Below, one piece after another: positions 1-7,115 of a DNA stretch of 43,964 nt. The translations under genes were made by a program, and so were the position numbers. Location of the stretch: positions 1 to 43,964 of the forward strand of contig NZ_JBHLWN010000026.1 in assembly GCF_042432825.1 (NCBI RefSeq). The letters are read 5' to 3'. The notes below the pieces were generated by a model. That model worked only from the letters and a program-made list of their open reading frames with translations, searched no databases and was not told the origin of the DNA. The stretch comes from Gordoniibacillus chartarius (GTDB lineage: Bacteria > Bacillota > Bacilli > Paenibacillales > NBRC-103111). Every line of letters starts with the position of its first letter. Position 1 is the first letter of the stretch.

Positions 1-292
1 AAAAGTGCCTCTAAACCCTTGTGAGATAAGGATTTTTTGATTTTTCAGCAAGCCCTAATTAAAACGGATTAAGAATGCTCAGGCAACCACGCTTGGGCAT
101 TTTTTAATGTCGTTAGGGTTGCAACGCCATAAACTATCGGCTGATTCAAATCTTTATTTTTCCTCACTTCCGCATACAACAAAGAAGTTGATAAAAAACA
201 GGAGGAGGCATGCTTTTGTTTCCAGTTTATTAGTCCAGGACTTTCAAAACGGTAAAAATTAATCCAGAATCAATAAGGGAGAGGGCATAAAT
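1..292. other. Intergenic start of window with two intrinsic terminators
   Basis: No gene is seen before 293. A small hairpin (CCTT/AAGG, 18-32) followed by ATTTTTT and a stronger one at 74-105 look like transcription terminators for genes lying left of the window. The stretch 106-276 shows no convincing structure. A purine-rich ribosome binding site (AGGGAGAGGG, about 277-286) serves the first gene. Confidence 0.6.
74..105 (+). terminator. Rho-independent terminator
   Basis: An 11-bp stem (AATGCTCAGGC with GCTTGGGCATT, two G-U pairs) with a 6-nt loop runs into a T-tract. It would end a transcript entering from outside the window. Confidence 0.75.
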
Positions 293-934
293 ATGAATAG
301 TTCAGTTGTTCGGGTTTTTGGAAATCAATTTCTCAACGCATTTGGCATTCAATTGCCAACAATCGTAGAGCACATCCCCACCGAAATTCTGACCATCAGT
401 GGAGAGAAACTCATCATCCAGGAGTTGTTCCGTCTGGAGGATGACACATTGTTGCACATTGAATATCAGTCATCTGCGAGTCCAGATGATTTGGATCAAT
501 TGTTCGTTGACTTGATGTGGTACGATCTAAAGATCGGAGAGAAGCACGGGAAATTAATCAACACGATCGTTGTTTTGGGATCAGCAATAAACAAGGCAGA
601 ACTCAGCAGGGATCTTGGAGCAATCAAGTATAAGGTCACGGAAGCTGTTTGGCTTAGCAAGCAGAATGGGGATCAGCTTACAGAGGAATTGACCAAAAAA
701 GTGGAACAGAAAGGCGAGCTGACGGACGAGGAATTGTCCAAGCTCATAATGCTACCTTTTATGCAGACTAATATTTCACGTTTCCAGAGAACAGTGCAGT
801 CAATCCAGATCGCAAATCAATTGGTTGATAAGGGGAAAAGGGATATGGTGACTAAGCTTATGAAGACGATGGCCAAAAAAATACTAACTGGCGACGATTT
901 TGAACAAGTTGTACAAGCCTTAGCGAAAGCTTAG
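293..934 (+). CDS. Rpn-like PD-(D/E)XK nuclease / putative transposase family protein
   Basis: The protein has 213 residues and starts at an ATG after a good AGGGAGAGGG site. Residues 53-60 read LLHIEYQS, the HIExQS-like strand that carries the E-x-Q part of the PD-(D/E)XK nuclease core in the Rpn (recombination-promoting nuclease, PDDEXK_2) family. The rest is helical and acidic, ending in a helix rich in Lys and Gln. Family members cut DNA and promote RecA-independent recombination; several are linked to mobile DNA or phage defence. At 213 residues it is shorter than the roughly 300-residue E. coli Rpn proteins. It stands alone, with terminators on both sides. The family call is fairly secure; the biological role is not shown by the sequence. 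Confidence 0.7.
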   Translation: MNSSVVRVFGNQFLNAFGIQLPTIVEHIPTEILTISGEKLIIQELFRLEDDTLLHIEYQSSASPDDLDQLFVDLMWYDLKIGEKHGKLINTIVVLGSAINKAELSRDLGAIKYKVTEAVWLSKQNGDQLTEELTKKVEQKGELTDEELSKLIMLPFMQTNISRFQRTVQSIQIANQLVDKGKRDMVTKLMKTMAKKILTGDDFEQVVQALAKA

Positions 935-945
935 ATGATATGAAG

Positions 946-987
946 AGGATCGGAAAATCGGATAAATGCCGATATTCGATCCTTTTT
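946..987 (+). terminator. Rho-independent terminator after the Rpn-like gene
   Basis: AGGATCG pairs with CGATCCT, with an inner ATCGG/CCGAT hairpin, and TTTTT follows. It lies between two convergent genes. Confidence 0.75.
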
Positions 988-1023
988 GATTCTAAGAATG
1001 ATGATTTATGCAGACCTTCCATG

Positions 1024-1338
1024 CTATAGATTCTCGTAAAAGAAATCGATCTTTTGTTCTGGACTCCAGGATGATGCATAAACAACCTTGCTTTGTCCCC
1101 GTCTTTGAAAACGTACCTCCACCACTTCTGGTTTTATGTAGATGGGGTTACAAATCTGGAAGTGCAATTTTCTGCTAATATTTTTATTCTCGTAAACAAT
1201 CACTGCTTCTTTATCTAAGAATTCCATAGTACGATAAGAATACCATATTCCCTCAAAACATAGATATGGCGGCAATTTATGCGAGAAAAGTCTGCTGAGC
1301 TTAGGTACTACCGAAAATACAAATTCTCCAATCCCCAT
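1024..1338 (-). CDS. Hypothetical protein, 104 aa
   Basis: I do not recognise this protein. The start chosen is ATG at 1338, because TTAAAGGAGA lies just upstream; the reading frame stays open further upstream but has no good ribosome binding site there. The N-terminus (MGIGEFVFSVVPKLSRLF) is amphipathic. The remainder looks like a small beta-rich domain with alternating hydrophobic and charged strands and the segment VVEVRFQRRGQSKVVY. It has no clear signal peptide or metal ligands. It follows a possible 33-aa gene by 20 bp and converges on the Rpn-like gene. Confidence 0.6.
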   Translation of the reverse strand: MGIGEFVFSVVPKLSRLFSHKLPPYLCFEGIWYSYRTMEFLDKEAVIVYENKNISRKLHFQICNPIYIKPEVVEVRFQRRGQSKVVYASSWSPEQKIDFFYENL

Positions 1339-1358
1339 GAATCTATCTCCTTTAAGAA

Positions 1359-1460
1359 TTATTTCGAAAAATTCGGACTTCCTCTCGTCAGCCCTGTTAT
1401 CCCTGTCTTGTCGATTGGCTTTAGACCACATCGGTTATGATTCTTAATTTGATCCATCAT
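1359..1460 (-). CDS. Possible small protein, 33 aa
   Basis: A short reading frame begins at ATGATG directly after a near-perfect AGGAGGGG ribosome binding site (about 1463-1471, reverse strand). It reads MMDQIKNHNRCGLKP and continues to a stop 20 bp before the next gene. The site is too good to ignore, but no family is recognised. It could be a leader peptide for the downstream gene, or that gene could start further upstream in the other frame. Confidence 0.4.
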   Translation of the reverse strand: MMDQIKNHNRCGLKPIDKTGITGLTRGSPNFSK

Positions 1461-1510
1461 CCACCCCTCCTATGTGGCGGATAAATAGAAAAGGCCAAGC
1501 GAACTATTTC

Positions 1511-2161
1511 TCACCTGACCCCCGTTTTTCTCTGTTCCTTATCCATGTACATATTCTGGTCGGCTGATTTGATCAACTCGTCTAAATCTCTACTGACATC
1601 AGGAAAGATTGATGATCCGATGGAAACACTAACGCCTACGTTGACTTGCTTCGAAAGATTCTCCAGATCATTGTGCAGTCTCTTGAGAAAAGTTTGTAGT
1701 CCAGCCTCATCTTTGTAATGACCTATTACCAGGAATTCGTCCCCTCCCCAGCGAGCAGCGATATCACTTTTTCGTGTTGATCTAATTAGTGTTTCAGCAA
1801 TCTGGGTTAGAATCAAATCACCTTTATGATGACCGTACTTGTCATTTATATGCTTGAAGTTGTCACAATCAATAACCAATAAAAAGAGTTTACTTTTTGC
1901 TCGTTCAGCTAATGATGCGATCTTTTCGAAACTTTTTATCACGAATCTGCGATTATACAGCCCTGTTAACTCATCTTTCTCAGAATAAAATTTGACCTTA
2001 TCATACTGTTTGCCAGTCCAATATCCTCCAAATATCAAGAGAGGATAAGTATATACGTCGAATGGTTCAATCTTTCCATCTCGATAAAAATAATAGACGA
2101 TATACATCGAATGCAATAAAAAAGCAAAAATAGTTATAAAGATTCTACCCTTATATTTCAT
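1511..2161 (-). CDS. Membrane-anchored GGDEF diguanylate cyclase
   Basis: The protein makes the second messenger cyclic di-GMP from two GTP. Two hydrophobic segments (about residues 7-27 and 37-50) anchor it, and a GGDEF domain fills residues 60-215. Visible motifs are DELTGLYNRR at the domain start, DCDNFKHINDKYGH for Mg/GTP binding, and the active-site loop RWGGDEF. An RxxD feedback-inhibition site (RKSD) sits five residues before GGDEF, so the enzyme should be product-inhibited. It has no PAS, GAF or other sensor domain, so the short membrane part may be the only input. The start follows a modest GGCGGGA site. It stands alone on this strand. Confidence 0.93.
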   Translation of the reverse strand: MKYKGRIFITIFAFLLHSMYIVYYFYRDGKIEPFDVYTYPLLIFGGYWTGKQYDKVKFYSEKDELTGLYNRRFVIKSFEKIASLAERAKSKLFLLVIDCDNFKHINDKYGHHKGDLILTQIAETLIRSTRKSDIAARWGGDEFLVIGHYKDEAGLQTFLKRLHNDLENLSKQVNVGVSVSIGSSIFPDVSRDLDELIKSADQNMYMDKEQRKTGVR

Positions 2162-2348
2162 GTTGAATCCCGCCTAAAATAGTCATAAAGAACTATCAAT
2201 ACCATTGGAATTATACCATCATTTTACAGAGGAAGTATATTTCAGTATTATTATAAAGCATAATAGCACAAAAAGTTGGGGAATTCATGAGATAATCGAA
2301 TTTTGTTGGCTATAGCCTATAGAGTGTATCGCCTGTTTGTCTTCTAAT

Positions 2349-2382
2349 GTTCTCAAAAAGGAGTAAAACCTTGATTGAGAAC
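2349..2382. promoter_or_regulatory. Inverted repeat framing the RBS and start of the XRE gene
   Basis: GTTCTCAA (2349-2356) and TTGAGAAC (2375-2382) are perfect inverse copies. They enclose the AAAAAGGAG ribosome binding site and the TTG start at 2371. As RNA the stem would occlude translation initiation; as DNA it could be an autoregulatory operator. The half-site TTCTCAA recurs in a palindrome before the replication gene at 17477. Confidence 0.5.
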
Positions 2383-2628
2383 ATTTTTGGTGAGATACTT
2401 CGCAAGCATAGAAAAGAAAGTAAATTGTCCCAGGAAGACTTAGCATTAAATGCAGAGATAGATCGAAGTTTTTTGTCGGAAATAGAACGTGGAATCAGGA
2501 AGCCGACCATAAACACAGTATTTGCTTTATGTTATGCACTTCATATTAAGCCATCTGATTTGATAAGAGAAGTGGAAGAAGAGTATGAACGGAAGCGTGA
2601 AGCAACTCATGAATTAACTGATGACTAA
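2371..2628 (+). CDS. XRE-family transcriptional regulator
   Basis: This is an 85-residue single-domain repressor-type protein. The lambda-repressor-like helix-turn-helix spans about residues 6-60 (ILRKHRKESKLSQEDLALNA, then the recognition helix in DRSFLSEIERG, then KPTINTVFALCYAL). TTG at 2371 is chosen over ATG at 2347 because AAAAAGGAG lies 8 nt before it and because family members begin a few residues before the first helix. The acidic C-terminal tail has no dimerisation domain. It may regulate itself through the inverted repeat around its start. Confidence 0.85.
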   Translation: MIENIFGEILRKHRKESKLSQEDLALNAEIDRSFLSEIERGIRKPTINTVFALCYALHIKPSDLIREVEEEYERKREATHELTDD

Positions 2629-2645
2629 ATCTTGGTTACATTGTA

Positions 2646-2680
2646 GATCAGAGGAGAGATCCCTCTGGTCTTTTGTTTTT
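2646..2680 (+). terminator. Rho-independent terminator after the XRE gene
   Basis: GATCAGAGG pairs with CCTCTGGTC (one G-U pair), followed by TTTTGTTTTT. Confidence 0.7.
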
Positions 2681-2801
2681 GGTCTGAATACAATCGCCAT
2701 TTTGATAATTGGAGGAAATTCAAAAGAAATCAAAGTATTCCCAAACAACCGATAATATCATACTATGGTACTACTATGATAACAAATAGGTGGTGTATAA
2801 C

Positions 2802-3488
2802 ATGGGTATTTTTGGCGGAGGAGGGCTTTTTAATGGCGGAGGTTTCTTTGGTGGTAGCGGAGGAATAAGAGGTAAAGACCCATTTGAAAGAGAAGCTGAA
2901 AGACGAACAAGAAAAGCTGTTGAAAAAGTTGCGACCAAAATTTCCCCAACATTAGGAAATGTAGTGAAAGTTGTTAATGGAGTACAAGAAGCAAAAGATG
3001 ATCTTATATATGGCAAGCAACCTTCATTGAAGGAGATATTAGATAACGATAAAAAAATAGTAAAAAACTTTACTCCTGCATATGGAGCCCTTGTGTATTG
3101 TGAACTTGGTTTTGGCTCCATGGAACACTCTGGGATTTATGTTGGTGGAAACAGAATTATTGATTTAGATGGAAAAGGTAATATAAAGAAGGTTAGCCTT
3201 AAAGAATTTACGAGTCATATTACAACCTTAGATACCGATGTTTGGGTTCCTTGTGATAACGATGGAAATCCAATAGGTCTGAGTAATGCTGGAGACAGAG
3301 CCGTTAATATTCTTGGTGGGAAACGAGAATATAATTTAATCCTTGATAATTGTCATCAGTTTGCATCTGGATGTATAACGGGAAATTTTGAGAATGCTGA
3401 TAATTTTCTTTGGATGTTAAAAGACACATTTGCTAAAACATATGGATATAACGTTGTCTGGAGAAAGTGGGAGTGGCACAAAAAATAG
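2802..3488 (+). CDS. LRAT-like (NlpC/P60 superfamily) protein with glycine-rich N-terminus
   Basis: The start is ATG 2802, 5 nt after AGGTGGTG; an in-frame GTG at 2790 lies inside that site and is unlikely. The first 24 residues are almost only Gly and Phe with no classical signal peptide. A Lys/Glu-rich helical region follows. The C-terminal half shows the permuted papain-like layout of LRAT proteins: a strand with His (MEHSGIYVGGNRIIDLDG, His near 109), then NCHQFASG with a nucleophile Cys near 184. LRAT-type enzymes act on acyl chains or peptides. The gene stands alone between terminators, so its partner is unknown. It could be an effector or toxin; that is a guess. Confidence 0.65.
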   Translation: MGIFGGGGLFNGGGFFGGSGGIRGKDPFEREAERRTRKAVEKVATKISPTLGNVVKVVNGVQEAKDDLIYGKQPSLKEILDNDKKIVKNFTPAYGALVYCELGFGSMEHSGIYVGGNRIIDLDGKGNIKKVSLKEFTSHITTLDTDVWVPCDNDGNPIGLSNAGDRAVNILGGKREYNLILDNCHQFASGCITGNFENADNFLWMLKDTFAKTYGYNVVWRKWEWHKK

Positions 3489-3540
3489 GTTTATAGCTTT
3501 ATGTGTGCTGTCGGGAGAAGAAAGATCAATATAGTGAGTG

Positions 3541-3565
3541 AAACCACCTAATCGGGTGGTTTTTC
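3541..3565 (+). terminator. Rho-independent terminator
   Basis: AAACCACC pairs with GGTGGTTT, followed by a short T-run. It ends the LRAT-like gene. Confidence 0.75.
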
Positions 3566-3613
3566 TCTGTTTTTCTGGCTATTCATCATATAAACAGATC
3601 CTTGATTTTATTA

Positions 3614-3642
3614 TTGAGTATTGGAAATACGATAAGTAAAAT
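3614..3642 (+). promoter_or_regulatory. Sigma-A-type promoter for the AbrB-like gene
   Basis: TTGAGT (3614-3619) and TAAAAT (3637-3642) are separated by 17 bp. The TTG start of the regulator is 39 bp downstream. Confidence 0.6.
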
Positions 3643-3680
3643 AGTGGTAATATCAGGGATTATGAAATAGGAGGATTAAC

Positions 3681-4202
3681 TTGAAGAGCACAGGTATTGT
3701 CAGAAAAGTAGATGAACTTGGTCGGGTTGTGTTACCAATTGAACTTCGAGACATGTTAGACGTTAAGATTAAGGATTCACTGGAGATATTTATCGATGAA
3801 GAGGAAGAGATTATGGTTCTGAAAAAATACCAAGGTAGCTCTTGTATTTTCTGTGGCAAATATAGCAATGATTTAATTTTTTTCAAAAAATACTTGGTGT
3901 GCCATACATGCATCTCAGAATTAGGACCTTCTACGAAGGCGGATAACGGGGAGGAGGATCGTGTCTACGAAGAAGTAGCGGCAACTGTCTCTGATGTAGA
4001 GATAGACACAAAGAAGCGGAAACGACGTAAAGAAAACAAGTCTGACACTGTGATGAATCAACTACATGCGGCAATCATGGCAAATCCAAAAGCATCCCAG
4101 GCAGAATTGGCAAAAATCTTGGGCATCTCGCAAGGATATGTCTGCATTTTGATGAAGAAACTGCGGGACTCAGGGCTTATCACAAAAGGCAAGCGGGATT
4201 AG
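3681..4202 (+). CDS. AbrB-type regulator fused to a zinc ribbon and a C-terminal HTH
   Basis: The start is TTG at 3681 after an exact AGGAGG site. Residues 1-48 form a SpoVT/AbrB swapped-hairpin DNA-binding domain (STGIVRKVDELGRVVLPIEL). Four cysteines at about 55, 58, 74 and 77 (CIFC and CHTC) make a likely zinc ribbon. An acidic and basic linker follows. The C-terminal 50 residues look like a winged helix-turn-helix (ASQAELAKILGISQGYVCIL, then KKLRDSGLI). Transition-state regulators of the AbrB family are normally about 90 residues, so this three-part form is notable. It heads a run of small genes and probably regulates them. Confidence 0.8.
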   Translation: MKSTGIVRKVDELGRVVLPIELRDMLDVKIKDSLEIFIDEEEEIMVLKKYQGSSCIFCGKYSNDLIFFKKYLVCHTCISELGPSTKADNGEEDRVYEEVAATVSDVEIDTKKRKRRKENKSDTVMNQLHAAIMANPKASQAELAKILGISQGYVCILMKKLRDSGLITKGKRD

Positions 4203-4218
4203 GGCGAGGAGGGCTATC

Positions 4219-4641
4219 ATGGACAAGGAAGAAGAGAAGCTGTTGAAGGAATTGATCGAGTTTGATGATGATTTTCCAAAAGGAATTTATGCGGTTCCAA
4301 GCCCCAAATGTTTACCCAAATACGCCATTAGAAGAATTGCGAAGTACATGGAAGAAAACGGGATTGAAGGTCCGCTAAGTAAAGAAGAACTCAAACAATT
4401 CAGGATTGAGCCGAAAGGGTATATTTGTAAGGAAGTTCAATGTGTTGAAGAAGCGACACATTGGTTAGCTACATTTGATGATGCTATTGATGGATGTGAA
4501 GTCACACCATTTCAACTGTATAGAATTTTCCACGACAAGTATGACGACGAACATCTTATCATCGACGACAATGGTAACTTCTCACTGATTTATCTATGGC
4601 ATGAGGGAAGATTTGTTGTTCTGGAGGAGACAAGGAAATGA
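4219..4641 (+). CDS. Hypothetical protein, 140 aa
   Basis: Start ATG 4219 follows GGCGAGGAGGG and lies 16 bp after the AbrB-like gene, so the two probably form one operon. The protein is acidic and soluble, with no transmembrane segment, signal or recognisable catalytic motif. It reads as a small alpha/beta protein ending in a strand-rich part (LIIDDNGNFSLIYLWHEGRF). I do not recognise the family. Confidence 0.65.
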   Translation: MDKEEEKLLKELIEFDDDFPKGIYAVPSPKCLPKYAIRRIAKYMEENGIEGPLSKEELKQFRIEPKGYICKEVQCVEEATHWLATFDDAIDGCEVTPFQLYRIFHDKYDDEHLIIDDNGNFSLIYLWHEGRFVVLEETRK

Positions 4642-4681
4642 CAGAACTAAAGGGTGAAAGGTGATGGCTGAGTGATGGCTG

Positions 4682-4831
4682 ATGATCGTAATCGCTGTTT
4701 TTTCATATATACTCATCCCGTATCTTGCATATCTATTCAATAAGAAGCTAAGTGCTGTTAACATGGAAAAACAAGATAAGCGGAGTTTGTATTGGATATT
4801 TACGATTATGCTTTTGATCGATTGCATATGA
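4682..4831 (+). CDS. Small two-span membrane protein, 49 aa
   Basis: The frame begins MIVIAVFSYILIPYLAYLF, has a charged loop (NKKLSAVNMEKQDKR) and ends in a second hydrophobic segment (LYWIFTIMLLIDC). This pattern is typical of a small double-spanning membrane protein. The ribosome binding site (AGGTGATGG) is weak and the start is uncertain, since several ATGs crowd the region. It lies 40 bp after the preceding gene in the same direction. Confidence 0.5.
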   Translation: MIVIAVFSYILIPYLAYLFNKKLSAVNMEKQDKRSLYWIFTIMLLIDCI

Positions 4832-4930
4832 AATGCGGTAGGGTTGTTTAGGGGAATCGGGTAAATGGGAAAAGGTTGAAATTGATTAATGGTTCAATAG
4901 AGTTTGTTATATAACAGAATTCGAATTTGT

Positions 4931-4959
4931 TTGACAACTGTTATAGTATTGATTATCAT
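4931..4959 (+). promoter_or_regulatory. Strong sigma-A-type promoter
   Basis: A consensus TTGACA (4931-4936) and TATCAT (4954-4959) are spaced by 17 bp. Transcription should start near 4966. Confidence 0.7.
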
Positions 4960-4965
4960 TGCAAT

Positions 4966-5096
4966 AAAGTGGATAAAACCGAAAGGAAAGGACTGAGCTT
5001 TGTGATTCAAAACTCACGAATAACGAGCCACAAAAGTATACGGAAGCGGAAAAGCACTCAATCTCGATAAAAGAGAATGGGTGCTTTTACTTTTTT
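4966..5096 (+). ncRNA. Short transcript of about 130 nt: small RNA or micro-peptide mRNA
   Basis: It is bounded by a near-consensus promoter and a strong terminator (AAAAGCAC 5050-5057 with GTGCTTTT 5081-5088, then a T-run). Inside it is a 22-codon frame (5002-5070) with AAAGGA 9 nt before a GTG start. It would encode a very basic Lys/Arg-rich peptide whose stop lies in the terminator stem. The sequence cannot tell whether the RNA or the peptide is the product. Confidence 0.5.
5050..5096 (+). terminator. Rho-independent terminator of the short transcript
   Basis: An outer 8-bp stem AAAAGCAC/GTGCTTTT and an inner TCTC/GAGA stem are followed by ACTTTTTT. Confidence 0.75.
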
Positions 5097-5188
5097 CCTA
5101 CCAGTTACAATCCTAACTGTATTGAATTAGATATTTATGGGACATGCCCCCTGTCAAACTATTCCCTAAATAGAGGAGCTGAAGAACA

Positions 5189-5308
5189 ATGAAAGCAATT
5201 CTGAAAAAGCAGTTTGTCCAAAACATCATAATCGAAGTGGTTGCCGATCTGATAATGGTTGCTGTTGGTATCATTCTTGCTTATTACGTCAAAACGAAGA
5301 TGTTTTAA
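5189..5308 (+). CDS. Small single-span membrane protein, 39 aa
   Basis: ATG 5189 is preceded by GAGGAG at 10 nt. The product begins MKAILKKQFVQNIII, has one membrane helix (VADLIMVAVGIILAYYV) and a basic C-terminus (KTKMF). A longer overlapping frame in another register has no ribosome binding site and is disregarded. It lies 45 bp before the small AbrB-like gene. The function is unknown; toxin-like and regulatory micro-proteins can both look like this. Confidence 0.55.
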   Translation: MKAILKKQFVQNIIIEVVADLIMVAVGIILAYYVKTKMF

Positions 5309-5353
5309 TCGAGGAAAAGGCTATGCAATTCTTAATTTGAAAGGAGAATCAGC

Positions 5354-5545
5354 ATGGATCAACCCCAAAAAATCGACCATTATCATCGATTCATTCCAAT
5401 CGTGGACAACGAGAATGAGTGCCTACTTGTTGTTCCGATGAGGGTTCTGAGACAAGCAAACATCGAAATCGGCGACGATCTCCTCGTCATGACTACAAAA
5501 CATGGACTCGCCATAAAGAAATTAAAGCAAAATGCCAAACGTTAA
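5354..5545 (+). CDS. Small AbrB/MazE-like swapped-hairpin protein, 63 aa
   Basis: The start follows AAAGGAG at a good distance. Residues about 25-58 fit an AbrB/MazE beta-hairpin (LLVVPMRVLRQANIEIGDDL, then LVMTTKHGLAIKKL), with the typical V-P...G-D-x-L pattern. Such proteins are DNA-binding antitoxins or transition regulators. No MazF-like partner lies next to it; the only one in the window is 37 kb away. Confidence 0.7.
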   Translation: MDQPQKIDHYHRFIPIVDNENECLLVVPMRVLRQANIEIGDDLLVMTTKHGLAIKKLKQNAKR

Positions 5546-5576
5546 GTAGTCAAAAAAGATGGAGGTTTGGAGCAGT

Positions 5577-5840
5577 ATGATTGCAAACAATGCAAGCGAT
5601 CAAAAGAACAACTTCATACCGCGAAGATTCGGACAACCGATCCCTGCTGAGATATTCGAATCGCTTCCAAGCTGTTTCGAATACACGGGTGAAGACCTTT
5701 TTTGGTCTGACGAACAAATGCAGAATTGCATTTTGATACTTGCGGCTCATTTTGGACTGCAACGCTTCGTTCATGCACTTCCTCCGCATTCGAGGGAAGA
5801 GCTGATGTGCATTCTTGAGGAAGAGCAATTGAGGTGGTGA
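5577..5840 (+). CDS. Hypothetical protein, 87 aa, paralogue of the gene at 6064
   Basis: GGAGG at 5561-5565 points to ATG 5577 as start. No known family is recognised. The C-terminal 35 residues (HFGLQRFVHALPPHSREELM) align without gaps to the protein encoded at 6064-6336 (SMGLEYFVNELLPDESKVIL), sharing the GL-x-x-FV-x-x-L-P pattern, so they are diverged copies of one helical module. It is part of a tight run of small genes. Confidence 0.6.
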   Translation: MIANNASDQKNNFIPRRFGQPIPAEIFESLPSCFEYTGEDLFWSDEQMQNCILILAAHFGLQRFVHALPPHSREELMCILEEEQLRW

Positions 5841-5859
5841 GGAAAGGGGAGAGATAAGC

Positions 5860-6048
5860 ATGATGATTACATACAAAATTAATGTTACAGATGGATTGAA
5901 GCGAGAGATTGAGCAAGCAATTGAGGATAAAGTTGAAGCGATCGTGGATGGTGAACAGTTTACGATTATCCATAATGGAATGGCAATTTTGGGAACGAGG
6001 TTAGAAAACATCGTTGAAATCGAGCGGATAATTGAAAAAGTTTTATAA
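5860..6048 (+). CDS. Hypothetical protein, 62 aa
   Basis: ATGATG start after GGGGAGAG, 19 bp downstream of the previous gene. The peptide alternates helix (GLKREIEQAIEDKVEAIV) with short strands (EQFTIIHNGMAILGTRL) and ends in a helix. It resembles a small alpha/beta unit, but no family is recognised. It is translated as part of the cluster 5354-8651. Confidence 0.55.
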   Translation: MMITYKINVTDGLKREIEQAIEDKVEAIVDGEQFTIIHNGMAILGTRLENIVEIERIIEKVL

Positions 6049-6063
6049 ACTGAGGGGGCTGGA

Positions 6064-6336
6064 ATGATGCTTAAAAAGAGCTATCTTGTTCCGAAAAAAG
6101 AGGGACAATTGCTAAATTGCAAAGAGTGGGACGAGCATACGAGCGAAGAGCACAAGTGGGAATTATGGGAAGGAATACCCTTCTCTACAGAAGTATACGA
6201 ACGTGATCGGCTCGCGATCTGTCTGATATATTCCATGGGTCTTGAATACTTTGTCAACGAGCTACTTCCTGACGAATCAAAAGTAATATTGCTCCAGCTC
6301 CTTCAAAATACGATTAAAGATGATAACGAAGGGTGA
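6064..6336 (+). CDS. Hypothetical protein, 90 aa, paralogue of the gene at 5577
   Basis: Start ATG 6064 follows GAGGGGGCTGG and lies 15 bp after the preceding stop. The middle (EEHKWELWEGIPF) faintly recalls the Uma2-type nuclease N-terminus, but the catalytic region is absent, so I do not assign that. The C-terminal helix pair matches the protein at 5577-5840, implying a local duplication with one gene between. Confidence 0.6.
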   Translation: MMLKKSYLVPKKEGQLLNCKEWDEHTSEEHKWELWEGIPFSTEVYERDRLAICLIYSMGLEYFVNELLPDESKVILLQLLQNTIKDDNEG

Positions 6337-6343
6337 GGTTAAA

Positions 6344-6874
6344 ATGGGTCAATACTTGCAGGCAGGCATCTGCTATCAGATAGTCATCAGAAAGCGAGAA
6401 TTTGCTGACATAATAACAACCGAGCAACTGTGCGAAGAATTGAACAAAGAAATCGACATATCGATTTTTAATCCTGAAGAAACGAATGAACATGTCCGCT
6501 TTGTTATCAAAGAAGAAATCGTGCTCGAACAGCTACATGATTTCATGGAACATCAGTTTTCACTTTACAATGCAGCATACCAGGATGAATTCTCCACCGT
6601 CTTATCAGAAATTTCTAAGAAGAAGTCTTTGGCGACTATCATTGAATTGGCGAAGGAGAAACAGTTTCGCTTTTTCCAGGAAAGTGATGTTCTTCAGAAT
6701 TTTACAGTTCTGTCGTGGAAAAGCATAGGTGTAAAGGTATCGTTGCTTGCGTTTCTCTGCGAAGGCAAAATATTGATGGAGTGCTATGGCGATTTTATGC
6801 AATACCTCGAAAGATTGGTTCGGTCAAACTCGAAGCAAACAATTGCGGGAGCATTCCGAGCCTTCATTGATTAG
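6344..6874 (+). CDS. Hypothetical protein, 176 aa
   Basis: ATG 6344 is preferred because GGGTGAGG precedes it; an in-frame ATG at 6320 overlaps the previous gene without a site. The product is soluble, with an N-terminal strand region (YLQAGICYQIVIRKREFADI) and several helices. No motif, signal peptide or membrane span is seen. It probably belongs to the same operon as its neighbours. Confidence 0.6.
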   Translation: MGQYLQAGICYQIVIRKREFADIITTEQLCEELNKEIDISIFNPEETNEHVRFVIKEEIVLEQLHDFMEHQFSLYNAAYQDEFSTVLSEISKKKSLATIIELAKEKQFRFFQESDVLQNFTVLSWKSIGVKVSLLAFLCEGKILMECYGDFMQYLERLVRSNSKQTIAGAFRAFID

Positions 6875-6919
6875 ACGAAGCGAAGCCTGTTGTTATTAAT
6901 TTTTGCAGGAGATGATCTT

Positions 6920-7066
6920 ATGCCGAGGAAGATCAATCGAAACAAAAAATCGAAAAGTCCAAATCGGATTCATTCAAGAATTCCGATTGGAGAAATGTAT
7001 AAAAAGGAACTTGAGGATTTGGAACGAGCGATAAAAATCGTGGAGAGAGGGTGTTGGAAAAATTAG
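6920..7066 (+). CDS. Small basic protein, 48 aa
   Basis: GCAGGAG lies 8 nt before ATG 6920. The N-terminal half is rich in Arg, Lys and Asn (PRKINRNKKSKSPNRIHSR) and the second half is one charged helix (GEMYKKELEDLERAIKIVER). A nucleic-acid-binding micro-protein is possible. It sits in the small-gene cluster, 50 bp before a membrane protein gene. Confidence 0.5.
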   Translation: MPRKINRNKKSKSPNRIHSRIPIGEMYKKELEDLERAIKIVERGCWKN

Positions 7067-7115
7067 ACTATCAATTTTGAGGGAAAAAAGACGGCGTGGG
7101 GGAGGGTGAGAGAGA

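Larger units (their letters stand above)
4832..5188. other. Gap holding a short independent transcription unit
   Basis: This 357-bp stretch has no long gene. It holds the promoter at 4931-4959, the short transcript at about 4966-5096, and the ribosome binding site of the 39-aa gene at 5173-5178. I see nothing else in it. Confidence 0.5.

Noticed and set aside
5550..6011. Long reverse-strand frames over the small-gene cluster
   Set aside because: They are antisense to genes with good ribosome binding sites and have no start signals.
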